From positions 2,187,501-2,251,500 of the forward strand of contig JAWUZG010000138.1 in assembly GCA_036785705.1 (NCBI GenBank): DNA of 64,000 nucleotides, given 5' to 3'. Of the stretch, positions 34,408 through 46,609 are shown in pieces. The first letter of the stretch is position 1. Each line of letters begins with the position of its first letter. The stretch is from Acanthornis magna (Eukaryota; Chordata; Aves; Passeriformes; Acanthizidae). Below the pieces are notes generated by a model that was not told the DNA's origin, did not search any database, and saw only the letters and a list, made by a program, of their open reading frames with translations. The position numbers were made by a program, and so were the translations under genes.

Positions 34408-36825
34408 CAGGATATTGCTTCTTTCTAAATTTCATCTGTTCTTCTCCAACCTTACTTGCACCTGAAGAGGAAGGTTAATAATGAATTCTTATTATTCCCA
34501 ACCAATTTTTTAAATGTAATTCACCTCCACTCATGGATCCTCAGAAAATCCATAATCTCAAACCAGTGTGTCCCAGTGCACTGCACATGGCAGGGGACAG
34601 GGACTGGAGGCTGATTCAGTGCTGGGAGCACAGAGCTGGGCTGGCTCCACACTCAGTCCTGGTTTTGCAGGATGAAAACTGCTCTAGCAGGAGCCTCATT
34701 TGTCACAGCACAGCTCCCCGGCAGCACATCTTGGATGTTATTTGGATTTTTGCTACTTGAAAAAAAAAATTCTCTGAATAGAAGAAATTACAGCGTGATT
34801 AAAAGTGTATTTCCACAGAGTGTAGAGTGAGGCCTTTATCATTTTCCTTCAGAAAATTATCTCTATGTGAGAACACATCCTGCTTTATCCTGCTTTTCTC
34901 CCTGCTCCCTCCTGGCACGATACCTGCTGAGAACAGGGTGTGGGAACCAGCTGCTCCAGAGCCTGCCTGGTTTTAGGGTGCTTTGGCTCTGGGATCTCTC
35001 TTTGGGATCCCCTCTGTGGCTGTGCTGTGGGGCTGGACCCACAGCTGGGGCAGGGTCCCTCTGAGTGACCAAGGACCAGCAGGGTCCTCTCCTCCCCTCA
35101 CCCGAGAGCTCCCCCTTCCACCAGCACATCACCCTCTTAGAAAACACATCACTCTTTTGATGTTTTCAAGGGCTTATCATTCTTAAAATGCTTACTACAC
35201 TTTTTAACTAAAAATACAGAAAAACGGTGCTGAGCTCTCCGGTCACCCCTTCCTGCTGCAGATGAAAGGAAGCACCTGAAGCAGGGATGGATTTAGAGGG
35301 CTTTGGTGTCTAATTCTCCCACCTCAGATGTGCAATACAGCACTGAGGAACCTTTTTCATCCCTTTGTGCTGCTCTTTTCCAAAGCTTTTTATGCCTGAG
35401 CTTTTTTTTTTTTTTTTTTAAAGGAGTGGGATTTTGTTAAAGAAAATTGCAATCTTTGGGGAGATTACTGGTGCTCCTCTGGCATGCACTTACAAAACTG
35501 CCTGGTTTAGGGGCCTTCTCCTCCCTGTAGATGGGAATGATGGGAAGCGTGGGATGGATGTGGAGGTATATCCTTGCTTATCAAGCTGGGATATCTTGGA
35601 GAGCTTCACTGCTGTGTGGTGATTCATACCTGCTCACAGCTGGGCCCCAAGCTGTCACATACTCATTTTTGTTAATAAATGAGAAAATTCAGATTGTCCA
35701 AAACATCAAGTACCTTTCCTCCTCCTTTGCCTGCCTGGGAATTAAGTGCTCTGCACCTGGGGCTGGTGGAGGTAGAAGCAAGAGGTGAGTTCACAGCTGC
35801 ACACAGCTGTATTTGTGTCACTGGAGTGTGCCTGGTGGGGCCCTGCAGGTCTGCTCTGTTCTTCAGACCAGATATATGTATATATTCTATAGAAACTCAA
35901 TTATCACATCATGCTTGTACAGTGGGATATGATTTATATGAGCCTTTGTAGGCACATAGATCCATACGCACACAGGGACAGAAACTTTTCGTGTTATTGT
36001 TCCAAGGCAGGTCAAGGAGAGGCTACTTTGTGTTTGCCAGTATCCAGGAGAGCTGCAGAGATCTCCAATATAATCCTTTTTCATTTTCGGGTTTGTTTCT
36101 AGTGTGTAGCTCAGTGTTAAAGTGATTTACAAGCAGTTTAGCCTGAAGCAGTCTGCATTGGGTGCAGATAAAATCAATTATTACTTCTCTTATCAGAAGT
36201 GAAATGCTCCAAGTGCTTGTGGGAGCCGTCGGTTTGGTTTGGATGGGAGTGTGAACAGCTCTGCCCAAGCAAAGGGCTCTCCAGCTTTCTCTGCAGGTGC
36301 TTTGGTCTCTTGCTGCCCTTCCCAGTGACCTGTGTGGGACATTGTCCCCCCTCATGGGACTCCTGGCACACTCCTGGGCAGCTTGCAGAGCAGAACAATG
36401 GTATTGGCTGACTTGTTCTATTCCTGCTGGACACAGTGCGAGGGTATGGACTGGAGATGGTTCAGGCAGAGCTCCAGGAGCCCCTTGGGGATTTGAGCTC
36501 GGCTTGGGGAATCAGCAGAGCCTCAAGGACAGGTCAGAGACAAGGGCTGTAGCATGAGGAAATGCCAATTTGGGTTCCTCAGCTGCCTGCTCGTAGCTCA
36601 GCCATAGCACTCCTCATCAGGGCTCAGCTAGGAGCCCCAAATAAATTGATTTTGTGTGTCCTTTGCCTCTGGCCTGTGATGAGAGTGTGAGTCCCGAGCA
36701 GTGACACAGCCCAGCCCAGCTGCCCTGCGCTGGCTCCTGGTGCCAGCCCTGGCTGGGTGAGCTGGGCTGGAGCTCGGCCAGCCCTGCCACAGGGTGGGGC
36801 AGCTCTGGAGAAGGGTTTGCCTTAG

Positions 36826-37268
36826 GATCATAGCATCCCAGAATGGTTTGGGCTGGAAGGGATCACAAAGTTCATCCAGTCCCTGCCATGAGCAGGGACA
36901 CCTCCCACTGTCCCAGGTGGTTCCAGGCCCTGTCCAACCTGGCCTTGGACACTGCCAGGGATCCAGGGGCAGCCACAGCTTCTCTGGGCACCTGTGCCAG
37001 GGCCTCACCTCCCTCACAGCCAGGAATTCCTTCCCAATATCCCATCTGTCCCTGCCCTCTGGCACTGGGAAGCCATTCCCTCTGTCCTTTGTCCCTCCAT
37101 CCTTTGTCCCCAGTCCCTCTCCAGCTCTCCAGGAGCCCCTTTAGGCACTGGCAGGGGCTCTGAGGTCTCCCTGGAGCCTTTTCCTCTCAGGTGAACACCC
37201 CCCGCTCTCCCAGCCTGGCTCCAGAGCAGAGGGGCTCCAGCTCTGGAGCATCTCCATGGCCTCTTTTG
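36826..37268 (-). repeat. CR1 LINE, about 440 bp (-)
   Basis: Starts 'gatcatagcatcccagaatg' and runs to 'gctctggagcatctccatgg'. Its far end is only about 70 bp upstream of exon 15. Confidence 0.9.
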
Positions 37269-37340
37269 AACTCACTCCACATTGTTCTTGTATTGTTAAA
37301 ACTGTGCTGCTCCTGACTTCCTCCTGCTTTTCACATGCAG

Positions 37341-37460
37341 CGCCTCAACGAGAACCTGAGCAAGCTCACAGCCAAGTTTGAGAAGGCCACTTCAGACAAA
37401 CTCAAGTGTCAGCAAGAAGCTGAAGCTACAGCCTGTACCATCGCCCTTGCCAACCGCCTG
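37341..37460 (+). CDS. DNAH9: DNAH9 window exon 15: stalk helix CC2
   Basis: 120 nt, phase 0 at both ends, residues 922-961. It reads [40 protein letters not shown], the returning stalk helix with the conserved KCQQEA motif. It follows a CR1 by about 70 bp and precedes the longest intron in the window. The acceptor is tcacatgcag and the donor gtgagt. Confidence 0.97.
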
Positions 37461-38039
37461 GTGAGTGCAGCACGTGCAGCTCTGGTGGCACCAGAGGAAG
37501 GGACCAGGGCCTGGGATGATCCTGTGCACACAGAACATCTCATGTTTCCTGCTCTGCAGCAAGTTTCAGTCATGAGAATGCTTTTGCACTGGCTGTTTCC
37601 ATGCACCAGGGCAGCTCTGCTCATTAAGGTGCCTGGCTCTGCTGCCATCACAGCTCTCGCCTCCTTCTTGGTGCTTCAATGTGTGATCAGGGACTGATGG
37701 GCCAAAAGTATATGACTCAAAAATGGTATCATAAAAACGATGGTGGGAACATGCCTGTAGCTTTGCAGGTTTTGAAATGACAAGAATTAGAGTGAAAAGC
37801 TGCCTAAAAGCCTCAGTCTCCTCCAAGTCAGAATACAAAGGCATTTAGAGAGGTGACACTGGGTGGAGATCTCTGTTTTACCTCCTCATTAGATTGTAAT
37901 TTGTGTGTAAAGTGTCTGTATCTATTGCAATGTAGATGAAGAAGAGGAAGACAGCCAAAAGGGATAGCTTTTTGTTTGGGACACAGAGAATTGGGCTTAG
38001 TTCTTCCTTTTTCTCTATTTCCTAGTTGTCTGGAAGTTC

Positions 38040-38168
38040 AGGGCCAGTTTGAAGGAGGCTTGGAGCAACCTGGTCTAGTGCAAAGTGTCCCTGCCCATGG
38101 TGGTGGGGCTGAAACAAGAGGATCTTTAAGGTCCCTTCCAGCCCAGGCCATTCTGTGACTCTGTGAGT
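38040..38168 (+). repeat. CR1 LINE 3' fragment (+)
   Basis: 'ggcttggagcaacctggtct', 'aaggtcccttccagcccagg' and terminal ATTCTGTGACTCTGTGA. Confidence 0.85.
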
Positions 38169-39022
38169 CTATTCTCAGACGTCCTTAGGTGACCTTGGGC
38201 AAGGGGCTTTAGCCTGGGTTTTCAGACCTGTGTAGATTCCAAGTGGGTTTTCATGGACAGAAGAAAAAAGGGTGCATTGAGTGGGGCATCCAAGCGCTCT
38301 CCAGAGCTCCCCCATTCATCTGCCATGTTCCTAAGCACTGAGAAACCCTTGGAAAAAACTTCTGTCTTTAATCTCTGCTGCCTCCTTGACAAACAGGAAT
38401 GAGGTCTGAGCCCAGGTGTGAGGAGTCCATTCCTGTGTTTGTTCTGAGCTCCTTTATGCATCCACCAAAGCAGTTTCATGCTTCCATGGTCTCAGGGTAA
38501 ACTACCACACACCAAATGCTCCAAAACCTGTAATTATGCCAGGAAAGTCACTATCTCATCTGAAAGAGATGTTTATGCTTAGGGAAGATTTAGCAGGGTG
38601 AGTATTTCCCTGTGTCTTTCCAGAGCCCAACGAAGTCCTGTTTAATGTGTGATGTGAAGGTAGAGTGTGGCTCAGGTATGAGTCAGGAAACACAAAATAC
38701 CTGAATATTTCATGGAGAAGAAACATAGGAATGATAGTTTCACTTCTCTGCATGGAAAAATATATGTGTGTGCGCTGTGCACCAATTACAGCTTCATTCA
38801 GCTCAGTCAGGGCCACTCTAATGAACAGAGTGGGACTTCCTAAAGATGTGTGCTCAGCATATGAATTCTTGGCTTAAAGCATAAATCTTCATTCAGGTAC
38901 ATGTATAATTGTGAAACTGTGATAAGGAAAAATTGTGGATTTTGGCAGGGGGGTTGCTGGGACTTGATGTGATCCTGACTGATGAACCCCAGAGCCACTG
39001 CCGTGGTTATTGCAGTCTCTGT

Positions 39023-39500
39023 ATCAGAGAATCCCAGAATGGTTCAGGTTGGGAGGGATCTCAAAGCTCATCTTGTTCCAACCCCTGCCACAGGTAGGGA
39101 CACCTCCCACTGTCCCAGGCTGCTCCAAGCCCCAATGTCCAGCCTGGCCTTGGACACTGCCAGGGATCCAGGGGCAGCCACAGCTTCTCTGGGCACCTGT
39201 GCCAGGGCCTGCCCAGCCTCACAGGGAGGAATTCCTTCCCAATATCCCATCTGTCCCTGCCCTCTGGCAGTGGAAAGCTGTTCCCTGTGTCCTGTCCCTC
39301 CATCCCTTATAAAGAGTCTCTCTTCATCTTTCCTGTAGTTCCTTCAGGTCCTGGAAGGCCATAGTGAGGTCACCCCCAAAACTTCTCCTCTCCAGGTGAA
39401 CAATCCCAGCTCTCGCAGCCTTCCCTCCCAGCAGAGCTGCACCATCCCTCTGCTCATCCTGGAGCCTCCTCTGGACTGGCTCCATCAGGCTGTTATATGG
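39023..39500 (-). repeat. CR1 LINE, about 480 bp (-)
   Basis: Starts 'cagagaatcccagaatggtt' and continues through 'cacagcttctctgggcacct' to 'gcctcctctggactggctcc'. Confidence 0.9.
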
Positions 39501-41107
39501 ACTTGAGATGGGAATATTTCTGTGTCTGAGTTTCAATCCCTCACTGAAGGGAACCCCAAGTGCTCCAAGGCTGCAGCAGGATGGGTTTGTGACCAGCCTG
39601 GTCTGTGTGTCCAGAGACCTAGGGGAGGACTCTTTTGGGGCAGATAAAGGACAACACTCATGGATAAGCTTTCTACTTTGAGCATGATTGTTATTTTCCA
39701 GTCCTGGCAGTCCCTGCTGGGGTTTCTGAGCCATTTGAATTTAGATTGGATTTGGAGTCTGCTCAGGCACACAGGGGGGACTGTGATCAGCCCTGTCCTC
39801 CTGTGCTCACAGAGGTGAGGGCTGGGGAAGCTGCAAAGGGGTTTGCTCTGTGTTTGAAGCAGGGAGAGCCTCCTGTGCTGCAGCTGTCTGTGTGCACAGA
39901 TGGGACAGGCTGAACCTTGTTTTCCCCATAGAAACCCCCTGCAGGCTGCAGGCCCCAGGATGGAGCCTGGTCCCCAGGCTGGAACAGCTTTCCCTTGCAT
40001 CCTTAGAGAACAAGCAGAGCCAAGTGGAAGCAAATCTCTGCTCCTACCTCTGGCATCACCCAGAACTGAAGCATCACACGACTGGCACAGCCTTGGCAGT
40101 GCTGAGGAAGATGAGTCTGGGCAGTGCCCTGGATTCTGTAGAAAAAGGTGCTGTGTTTTTATTGATCTCTGGGAAGCATCAAATGCTGGTGCTGGGTACA
40201 TTTTTCAGCCTGATAATCACAAGTGCCAATAACAGAGGAGAGGCCGAGACCTTGGGGAAGCTGATGTCGACCCTGGGCTCTTACAAAGAGAAGATAGATG
40301 GAGTGGGTTTGTTTTGTGCTGTGGTCTCTGCTTTGCTGAGAGATGAATGCACTCACCTACACCCAAGTACCCAGAACACCCCCGAGAGTCTCCTGTTGCT
40401 CCAAACAATGCACAGGCTGAACAGGAACAGTTTGTCACAGCAAACAAGGGAAGAAACCCAGATATCATCCCATTTGTGGCTCCTGTTGCTGCTGCCACAC
40501 CTTTCAGAGCAAAGATTTGGAAAATGATACTTGAAGCTCTCTTAATGCTGCAAATAGGATCATAAATTAACCTTCTGCTGCTCTCACCCCCAGCCCTCTT
40601 GAGGCTACACAGCTGTGCCAGGAAACCCCAGGAAAAGATGGAAAGACATAGGAGCTCCCAGGCTGTGTCGTGGAGCAGGCTGGAGGTGAGGGACTCTCAC
40701 CTTTGGCTTGCCCAGCTGAGGCTCAGAGCTGGGATGACTTTCCTGGAAGGTTTCCATCTCTTATTGCCACACTGAGGGCTCCAGTGTCCCCCTTGCAAGG
40801 GCTTCTCATGCTGCCAGGGTGCTGCAGCACAAGGAGAGGCAGAATTGCCAGGGAAATCATTAGGATCAGGAAGGTTTCAAAGTCTGGACAAGACCATGGG
40901 GGGAAATTGTCGTAGTTCAATGCAACTTCTTGGCAGAGGGTAAGCCCTCAAAGCCTGGAAACTGAGCCTGTGGCTGGGGTAGGAGCTGCAGTGTTTGTGT
41001 TGTGGGTTAATAGAAAACCCATTCCTTAGAGGACTTTGTGCTTTCCATAAGGTGGAGAAATGCTGGAGGAGCAGGGATGTGGAAATTCATAATGCATTCC
41101 ATATTTG

Positions 41108-41503
41108 ACAGGTTGAGAAAGCTGGGGCTGTTCAGCCTGAGAAGAAAAGGTTTCTGGAGACCTCACAAACCCTTCCAGTACCTGAAGGAGCTGCAAGGAA
41201 CTGGAGAGGGACTTTGTATAAGGAACTGTAGTGACAGGACAAGGGGGTTCAGACTCAAAGAGGGAAACTTAATTTAGATAAACAGGAGAAATTGTTCCCT
41301 GTGAGGGTGGGCAGGCCCTGGCACAGGTGCCCAGAGAAGCTGTGGCTGCCCCTGGATCCCTGGCAGTGTCCAAGGCCAGGCTGGACATTGGGGCTTGGAG
41401 CAGCCTGGGACAGTGGAGGTGTCCCTGCCATGGCAGGGGTGGGATGGGATGAGGTTTCAGGTCCCCTCCAACCCAAAGCATTCCACTGTTCTGTGATTCT
41501 GTG
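41108..41503 (+). repeat. CR1 LINE, about 400 bp (+)
   Basis: 'agctggggctgttcagcctg' through 'gaagctgtggctgcccctgg' to a terminal GTTCTGTGATTCTGTGAC. Confidence 0.92.
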
Positions 41504-41562
41504 ACACCACATCCCAGGCCATGCTGGTTACATCTCTTCCCCACCCCATGACTTAGGAACAG

Positions 41563-41592
41563 CTTCCAACCTCAGCAATTCTGTGATTCTAC
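41563..41592 (+). repeat. CR1 tail remnant (+)
   Basis: 'cttccaacctcagcaattct' followed by GTGATTCTAC is an isolated CR1 3' end about 60 bp after a complete one. Confidence 0.6.
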
Positions 41593-42389
41593 ACTGTCAA
41601 AAATTCATTATTTGTGCAGTGTAGGCAAGGAACTCCTTGCATCCCAACTTCCTGCTGTGCACTGCACACCATCTCCTGTATCATCCTGGCTTTGATCTAG
41701 GAATAGGACCTGACAGCCCCACTGATGTGCAGTTCATTTGACATTCAAGAAGTGTCGCTGGTGTGGCTGTGGGTAGAAATAATTTCCCAGCCTTTGAAAC
41801 AAACACGTCTGAGGTTGTACAAAGAATGTAACTGAACATGGAGAGCGATGCTTTGGATTGACAAATGAAGCTGGGGATTGAGGCAGGCACAGCTCTTACA
41901 GTGCCAGATTGGCATCTCATGAACTTCGGGTGACCTAAGGAAGATGCTCCAGCAGCCAAGGGACAGCAGCAGGGATCTGTGCACCAGAAAGGGAGGCTTG
42001 CTGATGAGTGGTGTTTGTGAGTGGGTGTGTGCTAATGCAGAGGAGGAAATTTAGTGATGACAAATGCTAAATAACGTGTGCAGGGAAAACAAACTGTAAT
42101 CATGCAGTTACATGGATAGGGCCTAATTGCACTATTATCACTCACAGAAGAGCTCTTGGAGTTGTCGCAGAGAGTTCTCAGGAACAGCAACGTGGCACTT
42201 GACAGGAGGAAAAAAGACAAATTGAATATTACTAATTGGTAGAAAAAACCTCAGGAAACAGAAGTTAAGCATCATTGTATTGGGTCTGTCAGTGCCTACA
42301 TCCCACATGTGATTACCCTGTCTAAGAAGGCTGTGAGCAACCTGGAAAAGCTACAATAAAGTGTATAAGCACTTCCAATGAAAAGAAAA

Positions 42390-42600
42390 GGAATAGATTA
42401 GGGCTCTTTATTTTGGAAAAGGTGTAGAGGGGATGGATGTGACAGAAGCGTCTAAAATCATGACTGGTGTGCAGGAGGTGGATGGGGAATGGTTGTTCAC
42501 TGTCATTATCAAAGAGCCAAAGGTAATTGAGTGAGTAGCTTTTAATTTGCTATTTGCTAAATAAAAAGGATTTCACACCCGGAAGACACCTGGGATGTCT
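42390..42600 (+). repeat. Probable old CR1-like remnant (+)
   Basis: 'gtctaaaatcatgactggtg' and 'ggatgtgacagaagc' resemble the ancient amniote CR1 group, where the words 'ataaaatcatgaatggtg' recur. The sequence is strongly diverged, so the ends are guesses. Confidence 0.4.
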
Positions 42601-43717
42601 TGAACATATTAAAACTGGTAATAGTGTGTGATCCAAGCAGAGGAGAAGAAAAGACCTCTAGGACCTAAGTAGATAAAAAGTAACCTGAAAAAATTAATTA
42701 GGAGTATGGAAGCACCTCTGAGTACCTGGAAAATCAGATCAATAAAGATTTATTGGTCTTAGAGGGGCTGTGGGAGCTGACCTCAAGGAGACTGGAGGGA
42801 AGACCTATAGATGTTTGATCTATAAAAACTACAAAGGAAAATGGAAGAACTGGACTCAGTGCTGTGTAACTGTAGTTGAGATTAAGGATAATTTATGTAT
42901 GATCCTTAAAAGTGACCAATAACTTAAAAGTAGTGCTCTGCTTCTTTTTCAAGAAGATGAGATATGTGGGCTGAGAGCAGGGCATGCCCAGCTCCAGCTG
43001 GGCTCCAGCAGATGTCCAAGATAGGAGGAGCAGGGCAGGTACAGCCCGTGCTGCCTGACCATTGATGCTTTCCTTCATTCCACTGTCAGGATTAGGGCTT
43101 TCCATGGCAAGACAAACTGGCAAGACTGAGAGAATAAAACTGGGAATTCCCCTGCATAAAGTGGAAGCATTGCTGTAGATAAAACAACTGGATGATCTGG
43201 ATATGGGAGCCACAGGAAGGGGGTGAAGTTCAGTGCTGTATGCAGAGCTGTAACTATGGATTGATAGCACACTGTTCACCTCTAACAGGAGCAGGGCAGC
43301 ACCAGTGAGCCATTTGAGTGTGTTCCATCAGGCTTTGCCCTACATCTTGTGCAGCCCTAAGAAAGGCAGCTGTGGTCCTAATCCTATCGTGAGTGGCTTT
43401 CTAGCAAGGCTAAGGGGACATCAGCACAGTTTGAGACCAGCAGCAGGCACTGGGGAACCTCTGCAGCTCTCTGAGGAGGGTGGTGGCTCATGATTGTGCA
43501 GAGCAACTCAGCTGGGGCAGATTTAGGGACAGCTCTGAGGTTGGGTGGGGCAAAGAAAACCTGAGGCTGTTCTTTCTGCTCCTGGGAGGGGTCAAACTTC
43601 CCAGAGGAAGGCTTCCCTGATCCAAAGGGGCAGTTTTGGCAGGGCAGAAAGGCCATCAGAGGTGTTATTGCAGGTGTCTGTTGGTCCTTGTGTTCATCAG
43701 AATAAACTGATTGTCTG

Positions 43718-43883
43718 GAGGTGTGGCTGCCCCAACTCTGGCAGTGTCCAAGGCCAGTCTGGATGGGGCTTGGAGCAGCCTGGCACAGTGGGAGGTGTCC
43801 CTGCCCATGGCAGGGGTGGCACTGGATGGGTTTTAAGGTCCCTTCCAACCCAAACCTGTCTGTGAATCTGTGACTCCGTGAAT
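43718..43883 (+). repeat. CR1 LINE 3' fragment (+)
   Basis: 'aggtgtggctgccccaactc' to 'aggtcccttccaacccaaac' and terminal GAATCTGTGACTCCGTGA. Confidence 0.88.
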
Positions 43884-44429
43884 CATAAATGAGCTGGATG
43901 AGCTGGCGTGTGGGAGATTGCACGGCTCTGCAGTGATGATGTTGACTGTCTATAAAGAGTTGTAAAAATGATCCCAAGTGATGGAGGGATGAAACACCAG
44001 GTAGATAAATGTAATGTGAAGTATATTGGAAAAATTAGGTTTTACTTCACATGCCCTGTAATTGATGCTGAGCTGATTTTTATCGCTCAGGAATGAAAGG
44101 ATGGAGTTAAGAGTTCTGTGAGCTCTGTGCTCCCAGAAGCAAAAAGCCCTCACCAAACCCAAAGCCCATCTGAAACCGGATATTAGGGTTTGTTAGGAAA
44201 AGAAGGGAGAACAAAACAGAAAAAATCCTCATCTTGCTCTATGAATACCTTCTAAATAAATCTTGAATGTGCAGCATTACCGCCAGCCCCTCTGCTGCAC
44301 CTCAAAGGCTGGAGGAGAATGGGAAATGGTGCAGAGACAGCAACAATAAAAGAAACCGGATAATAAAGATTGCATCATTTGGTACAGATAAAGATTGCAA
44401 GGCAAATCAAAAGGCTGCTTCTGTGTGAG

Positions 44430-44690
44430 GAATTATTGAAGAGGCTAAAGCTCTTCAACCTGAAAAGAAGACAACAGAGGGGTACTGAGGGCTTGCAATC
44501 CTGAGCGCTGCAGAGAAGCTGATGCCAGCAGGATTGTTCCCTGATTTTGCACTGGACGAACATTTTAGCAATTGAAAAGTTCAGGCAGCACATCAAAGGA
44601 TGTACTTTTTTACAGAAGGCACAGCTGAACTGTGGATCTCGTGCCCACAGGATGCTCCAGATGCCAAAAGTTGGGTTGATATCCATGGCA
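44430..44690 (+). repeat. Probable old CR1-like remnant (+)
   Basis: 'ctaaagctcttcaacctga' and 'gctgaactgtggatctcgtg' then CCCACAGGATG resemble old CR1 words near the 3' end. Weak evidence only. Confidence 0.35.
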
Positions 44691-46146
44691 GCTTAGTCAA
44701 AAATCATCAGTGGCTGTTAAGCACAAGGATATAAGCTCTGGGTCAGAAGTTCCTGAAGTCTGCAGCTGTGGGAAGCTGGAAGTTGTGTCCACAGCTGTGC
44801 TTGAGTGTGCAGCACTCCCAGGACAAGGGCTGCTGCAGGAGGTGGGTCTGCCCTGCAGAGCTGCCCCTGTGCTGAGGGCTTTCCAAGGGGAACTCACCTC
44901 CCTGGCTTAGCCAGGCACAGCATGTTCTCCAGAGGATCCTGATGGTCTGTCAGAGCACCTGCAGGTACAGGGGGGTGGAGGGAGAGCCTTTGATCTGCAG
45001 TGTCTGCAGGAGAACCAGCGCCAGAGGAATGGGAACAAGTTTTGTGTTGGGAATGGGAAGGTGGCTCTGACCCTCGGGAAGCAGCGAGATTCTGCTGGAA
45101 AGAGGACTTGGTCAGCTTGGAAGGTGTGACAGGGAAATTCAGTGAGGGTCTGCAGGTGTTGCCTTCCCATGCTGGGGATCTGTGTCTGCACAGCAGTTTA
45201 AAATGGCAAAATGGTCCAGTTCAGGGGAATGAGGTACTGAAGGTGTTCACAAGGCTTGGCACAGGGATTAGTGTCAGAGCTGGGCCTGTTTAACATTGAA
45301 CAGGGACCTAGAAAAAGGGACAGTGTCACAGTATTCCACACCTGGAATTGCAGAAGAGAAGGATATAGAGGGGTTTTTAGTGAAAATGAGAAATATGAAG
45401 AAGTAATAACCATAAGCTCGTGTGGACTGTGGATGAGGAAGAAAAATAGAAGGTGCTGGTTGGCCCTGGTGACAGAGACCAGAGGGACAGACAGAGGGGA
45501 GCTCTGCCCAGTGTGGATGTGCCCAGAGCATGTCCATGGAGAGTGGTTTCTCCTTGGCAGCAGGAGACTGATTGTGAATTTCACCATAAGATCTGGCATT
45601 CTCCATCTCAAATCCAGAAGGTCAGCTCAAAACTGGGATAGGTTTTTCTGGCTTGTGAGCTGAAGGCTGCATTCCATTCTTATTTCCAATGGTACCCCAC
45701 AAAGTACCGATGGTCAAATAAGTGAGCTGTGCAGAGGTACATTATTTTATAAGGAGGTGCTGAACCCTCTTCAAAGACCCAGCTGGACTGTCTGGGAACT
45801 GGGTGCTGATGAAAAATAGGTACAAGGAAGCATTTTTTTGGACAGAATCTGAAGGGAATTGTGATCAAAATCTCACATAACTGGTGTGATAATGAATTGT
45901 GTGAAATACTGAAGGCTATGGCTGTGGAGAGGAGTGCTCTGTATGGGAGGGGGTGTAATGAGGTGGGAATCTGTGGCATTAAGGCAATTAACAACTGATG
46001 GGCTGTCCCAGAAATCCATGTGCAGGTATCTTTCTGTGAATTCCTCCTGGGGAAGTGATGGGTCCTCCCTAGAAGATTTGCAGACAGCTGAGTTTGGTGC
46101 AGGACAACTCTGCCATGGAATGGGTTCTAAAGTTTAGCAAATGACA

Positions 46147-46393
46147 GTTGAGGTCAGGAAGAAGCATTGCTTAAATACCTCTGTAATCCCTCCCATGAGG
46201 GTGGGTAGGCCCTGGCACAGGTGCCCAGAGAAGCTGTGGCTGCCCCTGGATCCCTGGCAGTGTCCAAGGCCAGGCTGGACATTGGGGCTTGGAGCAGCCT
46301 GGGACAGTGGGAGGTGTCCCTGCCCATGGCAGGGGTGGGATGAGATGATTTTTAAGGTCCTTTCCAACCCAAACCATTCCATGATTGTGTGAG
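46147..46393 (+). repeat. CR1 LINE 3' fragment (+), abutting exon 16
   Basis: Standard young CR1 3' end with terminal 'accattccatgattgtgtga'. It stops about 27 bp before the exon 16 acceptor, so the branch site may lie in CR1 sequence. Confidence 0.92.
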
Positions 46394-46420
46394 TGATCAA
46401 TTTGTCTTGGGGATTTGCAG

Positions 46421-46609
46421 GTTGGGGGACTCGCCTCTGAGAACGTGCGATGGACAGAGGCCGTGCAGGAATTCAGACAGCAGCAGAGCACCTTATGTGG
46501 AGATGTCTTGCTGAGCACGGCCTTTGTCTCCTACCTGGGCTACTTCACCAAGAAATACCGCCAGGACCTCCTGGATGGCATCTGGAGGCCTTATTTGCAC
46601 CAGCTAAAA
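46421..46609 (+). CDS. DNAH9: DNAH9 window exon 16: CC2 end and start of AAA5
   Basis: 189 nt, phase 0 at both ends, residues 962-1024. It reads VGGLASENVRWTEAVQEFRQ, QQSTLCGDVLLSTAFVSYLG and YFTKKYRQDLLDGIWRPYLH. LxGDVLLxxAFxSYxGxFTxxYR is the hallmark entry into AAA5. The acceptor is ggatttgcag, with a short, G-interrupted pyrimidine tract, and the donor gtaagt. Confidence 0.97.

Larger units (their letters stand above)
33662..37340 (+). other. Intron 14-15
   Basis: 3,679 bp. CR1 lies at 33880-34407 (+) and 36826-37268 (-). A T run lies at 35402-35419. The region 34410-36820 shows no recognised repeat or gene. Confidence 0.85.
37461..46420 (+). other. Intron 15-16, the longest in the window
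   Basis: 8,960 bp. It holds CR1 pieces at 38040-38168 (+), 39023-39500 (-), 41108-41503 (+), 41563-41592 (+), 43718-43883 (+) and 46147-46393 (+), and probable old CR1-like remnants at 42390-42600 and 44430-44690. Open frames of up to 225 codons (for example 39850-40527) show no protein family I know. I see no nested gene. Confidence 0.8.

Noticed and set aside
39850..40527. 225-codon + strand frame in the long intron
   Set aside because: No recognisable domain or codon pattern. It starts in unrelated intronic sequence and has no exon partners.
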